Source of the DNA: Betaproteobacteria bacterium UBA2293
Lineage (GTDB): Bacteria; Pseudomonadota; Gammaproteobacteria; Burkholderiales; Rhodocyclaceae
Direction: 5' to 3'
DNA: 21,647 nt
Assembly (NCBI GenBank): GCA_002345845.1
Contig: DDWF01000091.1
Location: 1 to 21,647 of the forward strand
Shown: in pieces, positions 1 to 7,204 of the stretch
Position numbering within the stretch: the stretch's first letter is position 1
How the letters are laid out: every line of letters starts with the position of its first letter
Made by a program: the position numbers and the translations under genes
Notes under the pieces: model-generated
Told to the model about the DNA's origin: nothing
The model's database searches: none
The model's input: only the letters and a program-made list of their open reading frames with translations

Positions 1-740
1 TTGCCGGCGCCTCGGCCTACGCCCTGCGCATCGACTGGGAACGCTTCGCAAAGATCGCCAAGGAAGTCGGCGCCATTTTCTGGGTCGACATGGCCCACTA
101 TGCCGGCCTGATCGCTGCCGGTTTCTACCCGAACCCGGTGCCCTTCGCCGATGTCGTCACCACGACCACCCACAAGACCCTGCGCGGCCCGCGCGGCGGC
201 GTTGTGCTGATGAAGGCCGAGCACGAAAAGGCGATCAATTCCGCCATTTTCCCGGGCCTGCAGGGTGGTCCGCTGATGCATGTCATCGCCGCCAAGGCTG
301 TCGCCTTCAAGGAAGCCGCTACGCCGGAGTTCAAGAATTACCAGGAGCAGGTGATCATGAACGCCCGCGTCATGGCCCGCGTGCTCGGTGAAGAGCGTGG
401 CCTGCGCATCGTTTCCGGCCGCACCGAGAGCCATGTTTTCCTGGTCGACCTGCGTTCCAAGAACATCACCGGCAAGGAAGCCGAAGCCGCCTTGGGCCGC
501 GCCCACATCACGGTCAACAAGAACGGCATCCCCAATGACCCGCAGAAGCCTTTCGTCACCTCCGGCATCCGCATCGGTTCGCCGGCGATGACGACGCGCG
601 GCTTTACCGAGATCGAGGCGGAAACCATCGCCCACCTGATCGCCGATGTGCTCGACGCACCGAACGACGAGGCCGTGGCCGCCAAGGTCCGCGAAAAGGT
701 CTCGGCGCTGTGCAAGCAGTTTCCGGTGTACGGAGCGTAA
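1..740 (+). CDS. glyA: Serine hydroxymethyltransferase, 3' part (5' end outside window)
   Basis: C-terminal part of the PLP enzyme that interconverts serine and glycine while charging tetrahydrofolate with a one-carbon unit, in the cytosol. The open frame begins at base 3 with no start codon, so the gene enters from the left edge. Translation reads [12 protein letters not shown], then [13 protein letters not shown] (the Asp/His region contacting the cofactor), then [14 protein letters not shown], where the Lys of THKTLRG is the Schiff-base lysine. The C-terminal [16 protein letters not shown] and [15 protein letters not shown] segments are diagnostic of GlyA. About 245 residues are present of a usual length near 415. 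It ends FPVYGA-TAA. nrdR and ribD follow on the same strand, a common proteobacterial order. The gap to nrdR is filled by a heptamer inverted-repeat element. Confidence 0.98.
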   Translation, partial: AGASAYALRIDWERFAKIAKEVGAIFWVDMAHYAGLIAAGFYPNPVPFADVVTTTTHKTLRGPRGGVVLMKAEHEKAINSAIFPGLQGGPLMHVIAAKAVAFKEAATPEFKNYQEQVIMNARVMARVLGEERGLRIVSGRTESHVFLVDLRSKNITGKEAEAALGRAHITVNKNGIPNDPQKPFVTSGIRIGSPAMTTRGFTEIEAETIAHLIADVLDAPNDEAVAAKVREKVSALCKQFPVYGA

Positions 741-811
741 GGATTGAGGATTTAGGATCGAGCCGCTAGCAACAGCACTCGATCCTCGATCCTGATTCCT
801 GGATCCTGACC
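741..811 (+). repeat. Heptamer inverted-repeat element, copy A (glyA-nrdR gap)
   Basis: The whole intergenic region is built of 7-bp units. Left arm: GGATTGA, GGATTTA, GGATCGA (741-761). Centre of 17 nt: GCCGCTAGCAACAGCAC (762-778). Right arm: TCGATCC, TCGATCC, TGATTCC, TGGATCC (779-806), then TGACC up to the nrdR ATG at 812. The arms are complementary, with a perfect inner stem GGATCGAG/CTCGATCC (755-762 with 778-785). No Shine-Dalgarno-like purine run remains before the nrdR start. It resembles copy B at 3104-3172. Seen directly: units, phasing, palindrome. Function (attenuator, mRNA-stability element, REP-like mobile unit) is unknown to me. Confidence 0.85.
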
Positions 812-1276
812 ATGAAATGTCCCTTCTGCGGTGCTGAAGATACGGCGGTAGCCGATACCCGTCTCAACGACGAGGGCGATACCGTCCGTCGCCGCCGCAA
901 GTGCAATGCCTGTGACAAGCGCTTCACTACCTACGAGCGGGCCGAAATTCAGCTGCCGCAAGTGGTCAAGAAGAATGGCCTGCGTACCGAATTCAGCCGG
1001 GCCAAGCTGCGCGCCAGTCTGGAGCTGGCGCTGCGCAAGCGGCCGGTGAGTATCGAGGCGGTCGATGCCGCGGTAGTCGACATCGAGGAACGCCTGCTCT
1101 CGGCCGGCGAGCGCGAAGTCAGCACGCAGCAACTGGGCGAGTTGGTGATGCGTGAGCTGAAGAAGCTCGACAAGGTCGCCTACATCCGCTTCGCCTCGGT
1201 GTACCGCAACTTCGAAGACGTTGATGCCTTCTCCCGGGCGATCCGCGAAGTCTCGCCGCCACCCCGCAAGAAATGA
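812..1276 (+). CDS. nrdR: Transcriptional repressor NrdR
   Basis: Regulator of ribonucleotide reductase genes. It senses ATP/dATP through an ATP-cone domain and binds NrdR boxes in nrd promoters. The sequence shows an N-terminal zinc ribbon, CPFC (residues 3-6) paired with CNAC (about 31-34), followed by the RFTTYERAE motif and an ATP-cone from about residue 45 ([20 protein letters not shown]). It ends [17 protein letters not shown], typical of the family. 154 residues is the normal length. Its stop overlaps the ribD start (ATGA at 1273-1276), so the two are probably translationally coupled. The ATG at 812 has no visible Shine-Dalgarno sequence because the heptamer element abuts it. Start and identity are nonetheless clear from the conserved MKCPFCG start. 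Confidence 0.97.
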   Translation: MKCPFCGAEDTAVADTRLNDEGDTVRRRRKCNACDKRFTTYERAEIQLPQVVKKNGLRTEFSRAKLRASLELALRKRPVSIEAVDAAVVDIEERLLSAGEREVSTQQLGELVMRELKKLDKVAYIRFASVYRNFEDVDAFSRAIREVSPPPRKK

Positions 1277-2361
1277 GCTTTTCCGCCGACGACCATCGCT
1301 GGATGGCGCAGGCGCTGCAACTGGCCGAGCGCGGCCTGTGGACGACCAGCCCCAATCCGCGCGTCGGCTGCTTGCTGGTCAAGGACGGCATTGTTGTTGG
1401 CGAAGGCTGGCACGAGAAGGCCGGCGAGCCGCATGCCGAAGTCCATGCGCTGCGTGCGGCCGGGGACAGGGCGTTTGGCGCGACGGCCTATGTGACCCTG
1501 GAGCCGTGCAGCCATCACGGCCGCACACCACCCTGCGCCGAGGCGCTGATCGCTGCCGGCGTCAGCCGCGTCGTCGCTGCCATGGGCGATCCCAATCCGC
1601 TGGTCGCCGGCAAGGGCCTGTCGTTGTTGCAGGCGGCCGGCATCGAGACCGCTTGCTGGCTACTGGAAAACGAGGCGCGCGAACTGAACATCGGCTTCGT
1701 CGCGCGCATGACACGCGGCCGGCCCTGGCTGCGCCTGAAGGCGGCGGCCAGCCTGGATGGCAAGACGGCGCTCAATAACGGCGTCAGCCAGTGGATCACC
1801 GGCCCCGAGGCGCGGCGTGACGGCCAGCGCTGGCGGGCGCGGGCCTGCGCCGTGCTGACCGGTATCGGTACGGTGCGCGACGACGATCCGCAACTGAACG
1901 TGCGCGACTTCGCCACGTCGCGCCAGCCGCTGCGCGTCGTGGTTGACAGCCGGTTGGAAACGCCGTTGCACGCCCGCATCCTGCACGGTGGCCCGGTGCT
2001 GATCGCCGGTGCCGTCGCCGATGCGGCAAAGATGGCGGCCTTGCAGGCGGCCGGAGCGGAGGTGCTGATCCTGCCGAACGCCGCTGGCAAGGTCGAACTC
2101 GCCGATCTGCTGGCCGAACTGGGCCGTCGTGGCATCAACGAAGTGCACGCCGAGGCCGGCTTCAAGCTGAATGGTTCATTGCTGCGCGAAGGGTTGGTCG
2201 ATGAACTGCTGCTCTACCTGGCCCCGTGCCTGATTGGTCACGCGGCCAGCGGCCTGTTCAACCTGCCCGAGCTGACTAGCCTGAGCGGCAAGCGCCTGCT
2301 GACGGTTCGCGATCTGCGGCAGATTGGCGAAGATATTCGCCTGATCGCCCGTTTCCGTTAG
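1273..2361 (+). CDS. ribD: Bifunctional riboflavin biosynthesis deaminase/reductase RibD
   Basis: Catalyses two cytosolic steps of riboflavin synthesis: deamination of the diaminopyrimidine from GTP cyclohydrolase II, then NADPH reduction of the ribosyl side chain. The N-terminal deaminase domain (about 1-145) has the zinc site HAEVHAL (His54, Glu56) and [11 protein letters not shown] (Cys79, Cys88). The C-terminal reductase domain (about 150-362) begins [14 protein letters not shown] and contains SQWITG and the later [11 protein letters not shown] segment. At 362 residues it is full length. The start overlaps the nrdR stop by 4 bp. The last 86 bp are antisense to the 3' end of the moeB-like gene on the other strand, so these convergent genes share coding DNA and no terminator was seen between them. 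Confidence 0.97.
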   Translation: MSFSADDHRWMAQALQLAERGLWTTSPNPRVGCLLVKDGIVVGEGWHEKAGEPHAEVHALRAAGDRAFGATAYVTLEPCSHHGRTPPCAEALIAAGVSRVVAAMGDPNPLVAGKGLSLLQAAGIETACWLLENEARELNIGFVARMTRGRPWLRLKAAASLDGKTALNNGVSQWITGPEARRDGQRWRARACAVLTGIGTVRDDDPQLNVRDFATSRQPLRVVVDSRLETPLHARILHGGPVLIAGAVADAAKMAALQAAGAEVLILPNAAGKVELADLLAELGRRGINEVHAEAGFKLNGSLLREGLVDELLLYLAPCLIGHAASGLFNLPELTSLSGKRLLTVRDLRQIGEDIRLIARFR

Positions 2362-3103
2362 GTCCGCACACCACACAGGCCGGGTCCTGCTTGAAGCGGA
2401 CGCTGCGCCATTCCATTTCCAGGGAGTCGAGCAGCAATAGCCGGCCGCTCAGGCTTTCGCCGATGCCGGCGGCCAGTTTCAGCGCCTCGGCCGCCTGCAT
2501 GGTGCCGATAATGCCGGTCAGCGGCGCGAAGACGCCCATCACCGCACAGCGGACTTCCTCGATGTCTTCGCCTTCGGGAAACAGGCAGTGGTAGCACGGG
2601 GCATCGTCGCGGCGCAGGTCGTAGACGCTGATCTGGCCGTCGAAACGGATGGCGGCGCCGGAGACCAGCGGTTTGCGGTGATGGACGCAGGCGCGGTTGA
2701 TGGCGTGGCGGGTGGCGAAATTGTCGGTGCAGTCGAGCACGAGATCGGCGGTGGCGACCAGATGATCCAGCGCCTCGCCGGATAGCCGCTGCTGCAGCGG
2801 GACGATGGTGATTTCCGGATTGATCGCGCGCAGCGCCTGGCTGCCCGATTCCGCCTTGGCCATGCCGACGCGCGCCTGGGTATGCAGGATCTGCCGCTGC
2901 AGGTTGGTGAAATCGACGCTGTCATCGTCGACCAGAGTAATCTTGCCGACGCCGGCCGAAGCCAGGTACAGCGCTGCCGGCGAACCGAGTCCACCGGCGC
3001 CGACCACCAGCGCATGCGTTGCCAGGATGCGCTCCTGGCCTTCGATGCCGAGCGCGTCGAGCAGGATGTGGCGGCTGTAGCGAAGGAGCTGCTCGTCAGT
3101 CAT
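2276..3103 (-). CDS. moeB: MoeB/ThiF/HesA-family adenylyltransferase (probable molybdopterin-synthase adenylyltransferase)
   Basis: E1-like enzyme that adenylates the C-terminus of a ubiquitin-fold sulfur carrier (MoaD for molybdopterin, ThiS for thiazole). Visible: nucleotide loop GAGGLGSP (35-42), acidic LVDDD and NLQRQ (57-71), DCTDNF (124-129), a zinc site from CYHC (170-173) and CVVC (243-246), and GVFAPLTGIIGTMQA. There is no rhodanese extension. MoeB and ThiF cannot be separated securely by eye; I favour MoeB from the envC-ctpA-moeB order. The family usually ends soon after the second zinc pair, but here about 28 residues follow, encoded antisense to the end of ribD. A heptamer repeat element touches the start codon and there is no obvious Shine-Dalgarno sequence. 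Last gene of the leftward envC-ctpA cluster. Confidence 0.88.
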   Translation of the reverse strand: MTDEQLLRYSRHILLDALGIEGQERILATHALVVGAGGLGSPAALYLASAGVGKITLVDDDSVDFTNLQRQILHTQARVGMAKAESGSQALRAINPEITIVPLQQRLSGEALDHLVATADLVLDCTDNFATRHAINRACVHHRKPLVSGAAIRFDGQISVYDLRRDDAPCYHCLFPEGEDIEEVRCAVMGVFAPLTGIIGTMQAAEALKLAAGIGESLSGRLLLLDSLEMEWRSVRFKQDPACVVCGPNGNGRSGEYLRQSAADREPSAGACRSG

Positions 3104-3172
3104 TTAGGATTGAGGATCAAGGAGTCAGGATCGAGTGGTTTTGCTAACAGCTCGATCCTCGATCCTGATAAC
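3104..3172 (-). repeat. Heptamer inverted-repeat element, copy B (upstream of moeB)
   Basis: Plus-strand units: GGATTGA (3107-3113), GGATCAA, GGAGTCA, GGATCGA (to 3134); 17-nt centre (3135-3151); TCGATCC, TCGATCC, TGATAAC (3152-3172). The inner stem GGATCGAG/CTCGATCC is perfect (3128-3135 with 3151-3158). Read on the minus strand, the direction of moeB, the centre is GCTGTTAGCAAAACCAC. This matches the copy A centre read in the direction of nrdR at 13 of 17 positions. The outermost unit ends 3 nt (TAA) before the moeB ATG. The far end reaches the stop codon of the upstream gene. Confidence 0.85.
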
Positions 3173-3573
3173 TACTTGTATTCCCGCCACTCCGGCGGTG
3201 TGTCGTCATGGTCACCGTGCGGGTGGTGTTCCCAGGCCTTGACGTAGGCTTCCTGCTCGGAGCGCTTGAGCCGCTTTTCCGGTGCTTCCATGTTATGCAA
3301 CTGGGTGTCCTCGACGTAGTAGATCAGGGCCCGGGTCAGCTTGGTCATCAGCGTGTTGTCGAGATGGTAGCCCTTGTCCACCAGATGCTCGTCAAGTTCG
3401 CGCAAGGTGTGCTGTCGTAGATCGTAAGCGACCCCGAGCGCCCGCTTTTCGTACTTGGCTTCGACTTCCAGTTCCTCCACACGCTGCAGGTCGTCCGCCG
3501 CCTCCGGCACTTGGCCGGGCGGGAACTTGGAGAACTGGATCTCGCGTTTCTTCTTCAGGTCCGAACTGTGCAT
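3172..3573 (-). CDS. Conserved-looking hypothetical protein, 133 residues
   Basis: I do not recognise a named family. The protein is hydrophilic and charged, with no signal peptide or membrane segment, so it is probably cytosolic. The N-terminal part (about 1-60) is rich in Lys/Glu and likely helical. The middle (RQHTLRELDEHLVDKG, then LTRALIYYVEDTQL) looks helical and amphipathic. The tail has LKRSEQEAYVKAWEHH followed by HPHGDHDDTPPEWREYK, a His/Asp-rich stretch that could bind metal, although that is a guess. Translation of the ATG is supported by a GGGAGG-type ribosome site about 5-10 nt upstream. It lies 20 nt downstream of ctpA and upstream of moeB on the same strand, so it is likely part of that operon. 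Confidence 0.8.
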   Translation of the reverse strand: MHSSDLKKKREIQFSKFPPGQVPEAADDLQRVEELEVEAKYEKRALGVAYDLRQHTLRELDEHLVDKGYHLDNTLMTKLTRALIYYVEDTQLHNMEAPEKRLKRSEQEAYVKAWEHHPHGDHDDTPPEWREYK

Positions 3574-3593
3574 CGTTCCTCCCCGCCGAATGG

Positions 3594-4988
3594 CTATTTC
3601 GGCTTCTGCATGATCTGCAAGCCCTTGAGCAGATTGAGCGCCTGCTGGAACTGATAGTCACTCGGGCTGGCATACTCGAGACGTTGCGGCATCTCGTCGG
3701 CTTCTTCCTTGTTGTTCTTGTCCTTGCCCGGCTTGTCCGTTGGCTTGGCTTCGCTGCGCGGAACTTCCTTCTCGCGGTCATTGCTCAGGTGGCGTTCGAG
3801 GTCGGCTTCGCGGATGCGGTTGGCGGCCGAGGAAGAACCATTGGCTGATTCTTCGACGACGATGTCGGGAACGATGCCCTTGGCCTGGATCGAGCGGCCG
3901 GCCGGGGTGTAGTAGCGAGCCGTGGTCAGCTTGATGGCTGAATTGCCTGGTAGCGGCAGCACGGATTGCACCGAGCCCTTGCCGAAAGTCTGGGTGCCCA
4001 TGATCACCGCCCGCTTGTGGTCCTGCAGGGCGCCGGCGACGATTTCCGAGGCCGAGGCAGAGCCACTGTTGACCAGAACGACCATCGGCACGTCCTTGAT
4101 TGCCGCCGGCAGTGTGCGCAGCGGATCTTCGCGCGTGCCGCGCAGATAATCGCGCGGCCGGGCGAGGAATTCCTGCTTGGCATCTTCGGTGCGACCATCA
4201 GTCGACACGACCTTGATGTCCGGCGGCAGGAAAGCAGCGGAAACGCCGATGGCGCCATTGAGCAAACCGCCCGGGTCATTGCGCAAGTCGAGGACGAGGC
4301 CATTCAGCTTGCCGTCCTTGTACAGGGTGCCAAGATGCCTGGCCAGATCGGCAACGGTGTTTTCCTGGAACTGGGTGACGCGAATCCAGCCATAACCCGG
4401 TTCAACCAGCTTGGACTTGACGCTCTGTACCTTGATCACTTCGCGGATCAGGGTGATTTCCAGCGGCTTGGCCTCGCCCTTGCGCAGGATGGTCAGCTTG
4501 ATCGGGGTCTTCGGCTTGCCGCGCATCTTCTTGACTGCGTCCGACAGGGTCAGGCCCTTGACCGGCGTTTCGTCGAGCTTGAAGATCAGGTCGCCGGACT
4601 TGATGCCGGCGCGGTAGGCCGGGGTGTCCTCGATCGGCGAGACGACCTTGACCAGCCCGTCCTCCATGCCGACCTCGATGCCCAGGCCACCGAATTCACC
4701 CTGCGTGCCAACCTGCAGGTCCTTGAAGGCGTCGGCGTCAAGATAGGCCGAGTGCGGGTCAAGATTGGCCAGCATGCCGGCGATGGCATTGGTGATCATC
4801 TTCTTGTCTTCGACCGGCTCGACATAGCCCTGCTTGATGGCACTGTAGACCTCGGCGAAGGTACGCAATTCCTCGATGGGCAGGCCGGGAGCGGCTTCCT
4901 TGTCGGCGAGGGCGGGGAAGTTGAGGCTGATCATGGCGCCGGCCAGGAATCCACCCACTATCAAACTGACGGTTTTCGCTTTGCTCAT
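3594..4988 (-). CDS. ctpA: Carboxyl-terminal processing protease, S41A family
   Basis: Periplasmic serine protease that trims or degrades proteins from their C-termini. In related bacteria CtpA/Prc enzymes act on murein hydrolases and lipoproteins. From the preferred start it has 464 residues: a signal/anchor segment (about 5-28, TVSLIVGGFLAGAMISLNF), the LDPHSAYL motif, a PDZ domain (about 90-170, GLGIEVGMEDGLVKVVSP), then the catalytic core with LDLRNDPGG, the serine motif GSASASEI (about 309-316) and the lysine in FGKGSVQ (Lys337), a Ser/Lys dyad. The C-terminal linker is charged (KPGKDKNNKEEADE). The start at 4988 overlaps the envC stop as ATGA; an in-frame ATG at 5003 would add five residues. 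Pairing with envC suggests a joint role in septal peptidoglycan hydrolysis control. Confidence 0.95.
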   Translation of the reverse strand: MSKAKTVSLIVGGFLAGAMISLNFPALADKEAAPGLPIEELRTFAEVYSAIKQGYVEPVEDKKMITNAIAGMLANLDPHSAYLDADAFKDLQVGTQGEFGGLGIEVGMEDGLVKVVSPIEDTPAYRAGIKSGDLIFKLDETPVKGLTLSDAVKKMRGKPKTPIKLTILRKGEAKPLEITLIREVIKVQSVKSKLVEPGYGWIRVTQFQENTVADLARHLGTLYKDGKLNGLVLDLRNDPGGLLNGAIGVSAAFLPPDIKVVSTDGRTEDAKQEFLARPRDYLRGTREDPLRTLPAAIKDVPMVVLVNSGSASASEIVAGALQDHKRAVIMGTQTFGKGSVQSVLPLPGNSAIKLTTARYYTPAGRSIQAKGIVPDIVVEESANGSSSAANRIREADLERHLSNDREKEVPRSEAKPTDKPGKDKNNKEEADEMPQRLEYASPSDYQFQQALNLLKGLQIMQKPK

Positions 4989-6292
4989 TTCAGGCTTGCC
5001 CATTTCATCGGGTCGATCGGTTTTCCCTGGTGACGGAGCTCAAAGTATAAACCGGAATCCGGATTGCCTCCGCTGTTGCCGACGGTGGCTACCGTCTCGC
5101 CGCCTTTGACCGCCTGCCCGACCTGTTTGAGCAGCGAGTCGTTGTTGCCGTAGATCGACAGATAGGCATCGCCGTGATCGACGATCAGCAGGTTGCCGAA
5201 GCCGCGCATCCATTCGGCGAAGACCACTCGGCCGTTGGCGATGGCCTTGACTTCACCGCCGCTGGCGCTGCGGATGAACAGGCCGCGCCAGGTGCCGCCG
5301 CCTTCGCGCGGCGTGCCGAAGCGGCCGGCGACGCTACCGCGCACGGGCAGGCGCAGCTTGCCCTTCTGGCGGGCGAAGCTGCCATCGCTGGGGGCGGGTT
5401 CGTAGCGGTTTTCGGCTTCAGCTCTTCGTGGCGGAGGGGATTCGGGGCTGCGCTGAACGGGGCGTTCGGGGTCCTTCTGCGCCTGCTGGCGAGCCGCTTC
5501 TGCTGCCCTGGCGCGTGCGGCTTCGGCGCGGGCGGCTTGCGCGGCCTGGGCGGCAAGAATTTTCGAAAGGCGATCGATCAGCTGCGTCAGCCGCTTCTCG
5601 TCGCGCTGCAGGTTGCCGATCTCCTTGCGCTGGGCGTTCACCTTGCTCGACATCTCGGCATACAGCGCCTTGCGTTCGTCGCGTTGCTGCTTGAGTTCAG
5701 CAGCCCGTTGCTGCTGTTCGGCCTCCACTTGCGTCAGTTCGGCGCTACGTTCGCGGGCGTCGGCGGCCAGGGCCTTCTTTTTCGCCAGTGTCTGGCTGAT
5801 TTCGCTCATCAGCTCCGCCCGGCTGTGGGCGATGGCCGACAAGTAATGGAGGTCCCGCGCCATCTGGTTGGGGTCGTCACCATTGAGCAGCATCTGCAGT
5901 GAATCGGGCGTGCTGCGCAGGTGCTGCTTGTAGAGCAGGCGCTCCAATTGCGCTTGCTGCTGGTTCAGGGTGCTGCCCAGTTCGCTGGACTGTTGTTCCA
6001 GGGATTGCAGGTTGCGTTGCAATTTGCTGCGTTGTTCGGCGAGTTCATGCAGTTCGCGCTGCAGGCGGGAGATCTGGCGTTCCGATTCGCGCAGGCGGAC
6101 GGCGGCATCGGCACGATTTTCCTCGCTCGCGTTCAGTTCCTTGCGCAGGGTTTCTATACGACCGCGAAGTTCGCCGAGGTCGGCCTGACGCTCGGCGATT
6201 TCCGGTGCCGAGGCGGTTGATGTTCGCTTCTGCGCCATGGCAGCTGGCAGGCAAAGGAAAACGGCGGCCACGAGTGCCGCCGTCCTGAGCAT
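4985..6292 (-). CDS. envC: Murein hydrolase activator EnvC-like (coiled coil + degenerate LytM domain)
   Basis: Periplasmic protein that, in E. coli, binds FtsEX and activates cell-separation amidases rather than cutting peptidoglycan itself. Features in the 435-residue form: signal peptide 1-21 (MLRTAALVAAVFLCLPAAMA), a long coiled coil (about 30-250) rich in Glu, Gln, Arg and Leu, an Ala/Pro-rich linker, and a LytM domain at the C-terminus (GSVAGRFGTPREGGGTWRGL through LYFELRHQGKPIDPMKW). The zinc-binding residues of active M23 peptidases are replaced (WRGLFIR where an H-G-D motif is usual; LYFELR in place of HxH), so it should be a non-catalytic activator. I chose ATG 6292 because AGGGCGG lies just upstream and a signal peptide begins there; an open frame runs up to 6436. 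Confidence 0.92.
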   Translation of the reverse strand: MLRTAALVAAVFLCLPAAMAQKRTSTASAPEIAERQADLGELRGRIETLRKELNASEENRADAAVRLRESERQISRLQRELHELAEQRSKLQRNLQSLEQQSSELGSTLNQQQAQLERLLYKQHLRSTPDSLQMLLNGDDPNQMARDLHYLSAIAHSRAELMSEISQTLAKKKALAADARERSAELTQVEAEQQQRAAELKQQRDERKALYAEMSSKVNAQRKEIGNLQRDEKRLTQLIDRLSKILAAQAAQAARAEAARARAAEAARQQAQKDPERPVQRSPESPPPRRAEAENRYEPAPSDGSFARQKGKLRLPVRGSVAGRFGTPREGGGTWRGLFIRSASGGEVKAIANGRVVFAEWMRGFGNLLIVDHGDAYLSIYGNNDSLLKQVGQAVKGGETVATVGNSGGNPDSGLYFELRHQGKPIDPMKWASLK

Positions 6293-6423
6293 TCCGCCCT
6301 TGCGTCGCGCATCCTGAACCGGCCCGGGCGACGGCGTGGGATGGCGTCCGGAGAGGTGCCTTTTTCGGCTGGACATGGCGGATTTGATGGCGATTAAGGT
6401 CGGCGAACGGGAAGCCCTTATTT

Positions 6424-6429
6424 TATAAT
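6424..6429 (+). promoter_or_regulatory. Consensus -10 box (TATAAT) upstream of the ArsR-type regulator
   Basis: A perfect TATAAT lies 29 nt upstream of the TTG chosen as start of the regulator gene. No good -35 hexamer is seen at 16-18 bp spacing, so an activator or weak basal activity is possible. The ATG at 6428-6430 overlaps this box and would lie upstream of the transcript start, arguing against it as the initiator. On the other strand the same AT-rich patch reads TATAAAAT and could serve envC, which diverges from here. Confidence 0.6.
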
Positions 6430-6457
6430 GATCCATTCACCGATAACGAGGTTTGTC

Positions 6458-6778
6458 TTGGAAACCCCTTCCTTCAACCTGATCGAAAAGCAGGAACATA
6501 TCGAGATGGCAGCGCGTGCGCTGAAGTCCATCGCCCATCCCCTGCGTCTCAAGGTACTTTGCGTGCTGGGCGACCAGGAGGCATGCGTGCAGGAGATTGT
6601 CGAGGCCGTTGGCACCTCGCAGAGCAACATTTCCCAGCACCTGGCAATCCTGCGCGAGAAAGGCGTGCTGGTCACGCGCAAGGACGCCAACCGCGTTTAC
6701 TATCGCGTTGGCGATCAGCGGACCTTGCAGCTTGTCGGTATGATGCGCGAAGTTTTTTGTGGCGAGGAGCCCCGCTAA
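6458..6778 (+). CDS. ArsR-family repressor with BigR/SqrR-like cysteine pair
   Basis: Small winged-helix DNA-binding protein (HTH_5). The 106-residue reading METPSFNLIE... starts at TTG 6458, with GAGG at 6448-6451, 6 nt upstream. The recognition region is TSQSNISQHLAILREKGVLV (about 53-72), followed by the wing KDANRVYYRV. Cys35 (KVLCVLGD) and Cys101 (EVFCGEE) are 66 residues apart. That is the spacing of the persulfide-sensing cysteine pairs of Xylella BigR (42/108) and Rhodobacter SqrR (41/107), and the local contexts are alike; there is an extra Cys43. It directly abuts a membrane rhodanese gene (TAA then ATG with no gap), which fits a sulfide/persulfide-responsive repressor of this operon. 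Family is certain; the sensing role is inferred. Confidence 0.88.
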   Translation: METPSFNLIEKQEHIEMAARALKSIAHPLRLKVLCVLGDQEACVQEIVEAVGTSQSNISQHLAILREKGVLVTRKDANRVYYRVGDQRTLQLVGMMREVFCGEEPR

Positions 6779-7204
6779 ATGCCGATGGAATTTATCAACC
6801 AGAATATCCTGCTCGTTGGAATCGTCGTGGTCAGCGGCCTTGGCCTGCTCTGGCCGCTGATTTTCCGGGCGGCAGGTAATGCCCTTGGCCCGGTCGAGGC
6901 AACGCAGCTGATCAACCGCGAGGATGCCATCATCCTTGATGTGCGCGAAAGCGACGAATTTGCCGCCGGCCACTTGCCCGAGGCGCGCAACATTCCGGCC
7001 AGCAAGCTGGCGGACCGCATTGGCGAGCTGGAAAAATTCAAGGACAAGCCGCTGCTGGTTTGTTGCGCAGCGGGTATTCGTTCCAACAAGGCCTGCGCCG
7101 AATTGAAGAAGAACGGCTTCGCCAGGATCCATTCCCTGGCCGGCGGCGTCGACGCCTGGCTGGCTGCCGGCTATCCGGTCAAAAAGGGGGCGCGTAGCAA
7201 ATGA
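6779..7204 (+). CDS. yibN: Membrane-anchored rhodanese-like sulfurtransferase (YibN-like)
   Basis: Single-domain rhodanese tethered to the inner membrane. Residues about 9-29 (NILLVGIVVVSGLGLLWPLIF) form one transmembrane helix. The rhodanese fold follows (VEATQLINREDAIILDVRESDEFAAGHLPEARNIP). The active-site loop is CAAGIRS with catalytic Cys96 and Arg101, after LLVC; the domain closes with LAGGVDAWLAAGYPV. 141 residues is like E. coli YibN, which also lies just upstream of grxC-secB-gpsA, so orthology is supported by synteny. The ATG directly follows the regulator stop, and the gene overlaps grxC by ATGA. The likely substrate (thiosulfate, persulfide carrier) cannot be read from sequence. 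Confidence 0.93.
   Translation: MPMEFINQNILLVGIVVVSGLGLLWPLIFRAAGNALGPVEATQLINREDAIILDVRESDEFAAGHLPEARNIPASKLADRIGELEKFKDKPLLVCCAAGIRSNKACAELKKNGFARIHSLAGGVDAWLAAGYPVKKGARSK

Noticed and set aside
6293..6436. N-terminal extension of EnvC by up to 48 residues.
   Set aside because: A good ribosome site and a standard signal peptide begin at 6292; the upstream part is basic, low in conservation signals and overlaps the divergent regulator promoter.
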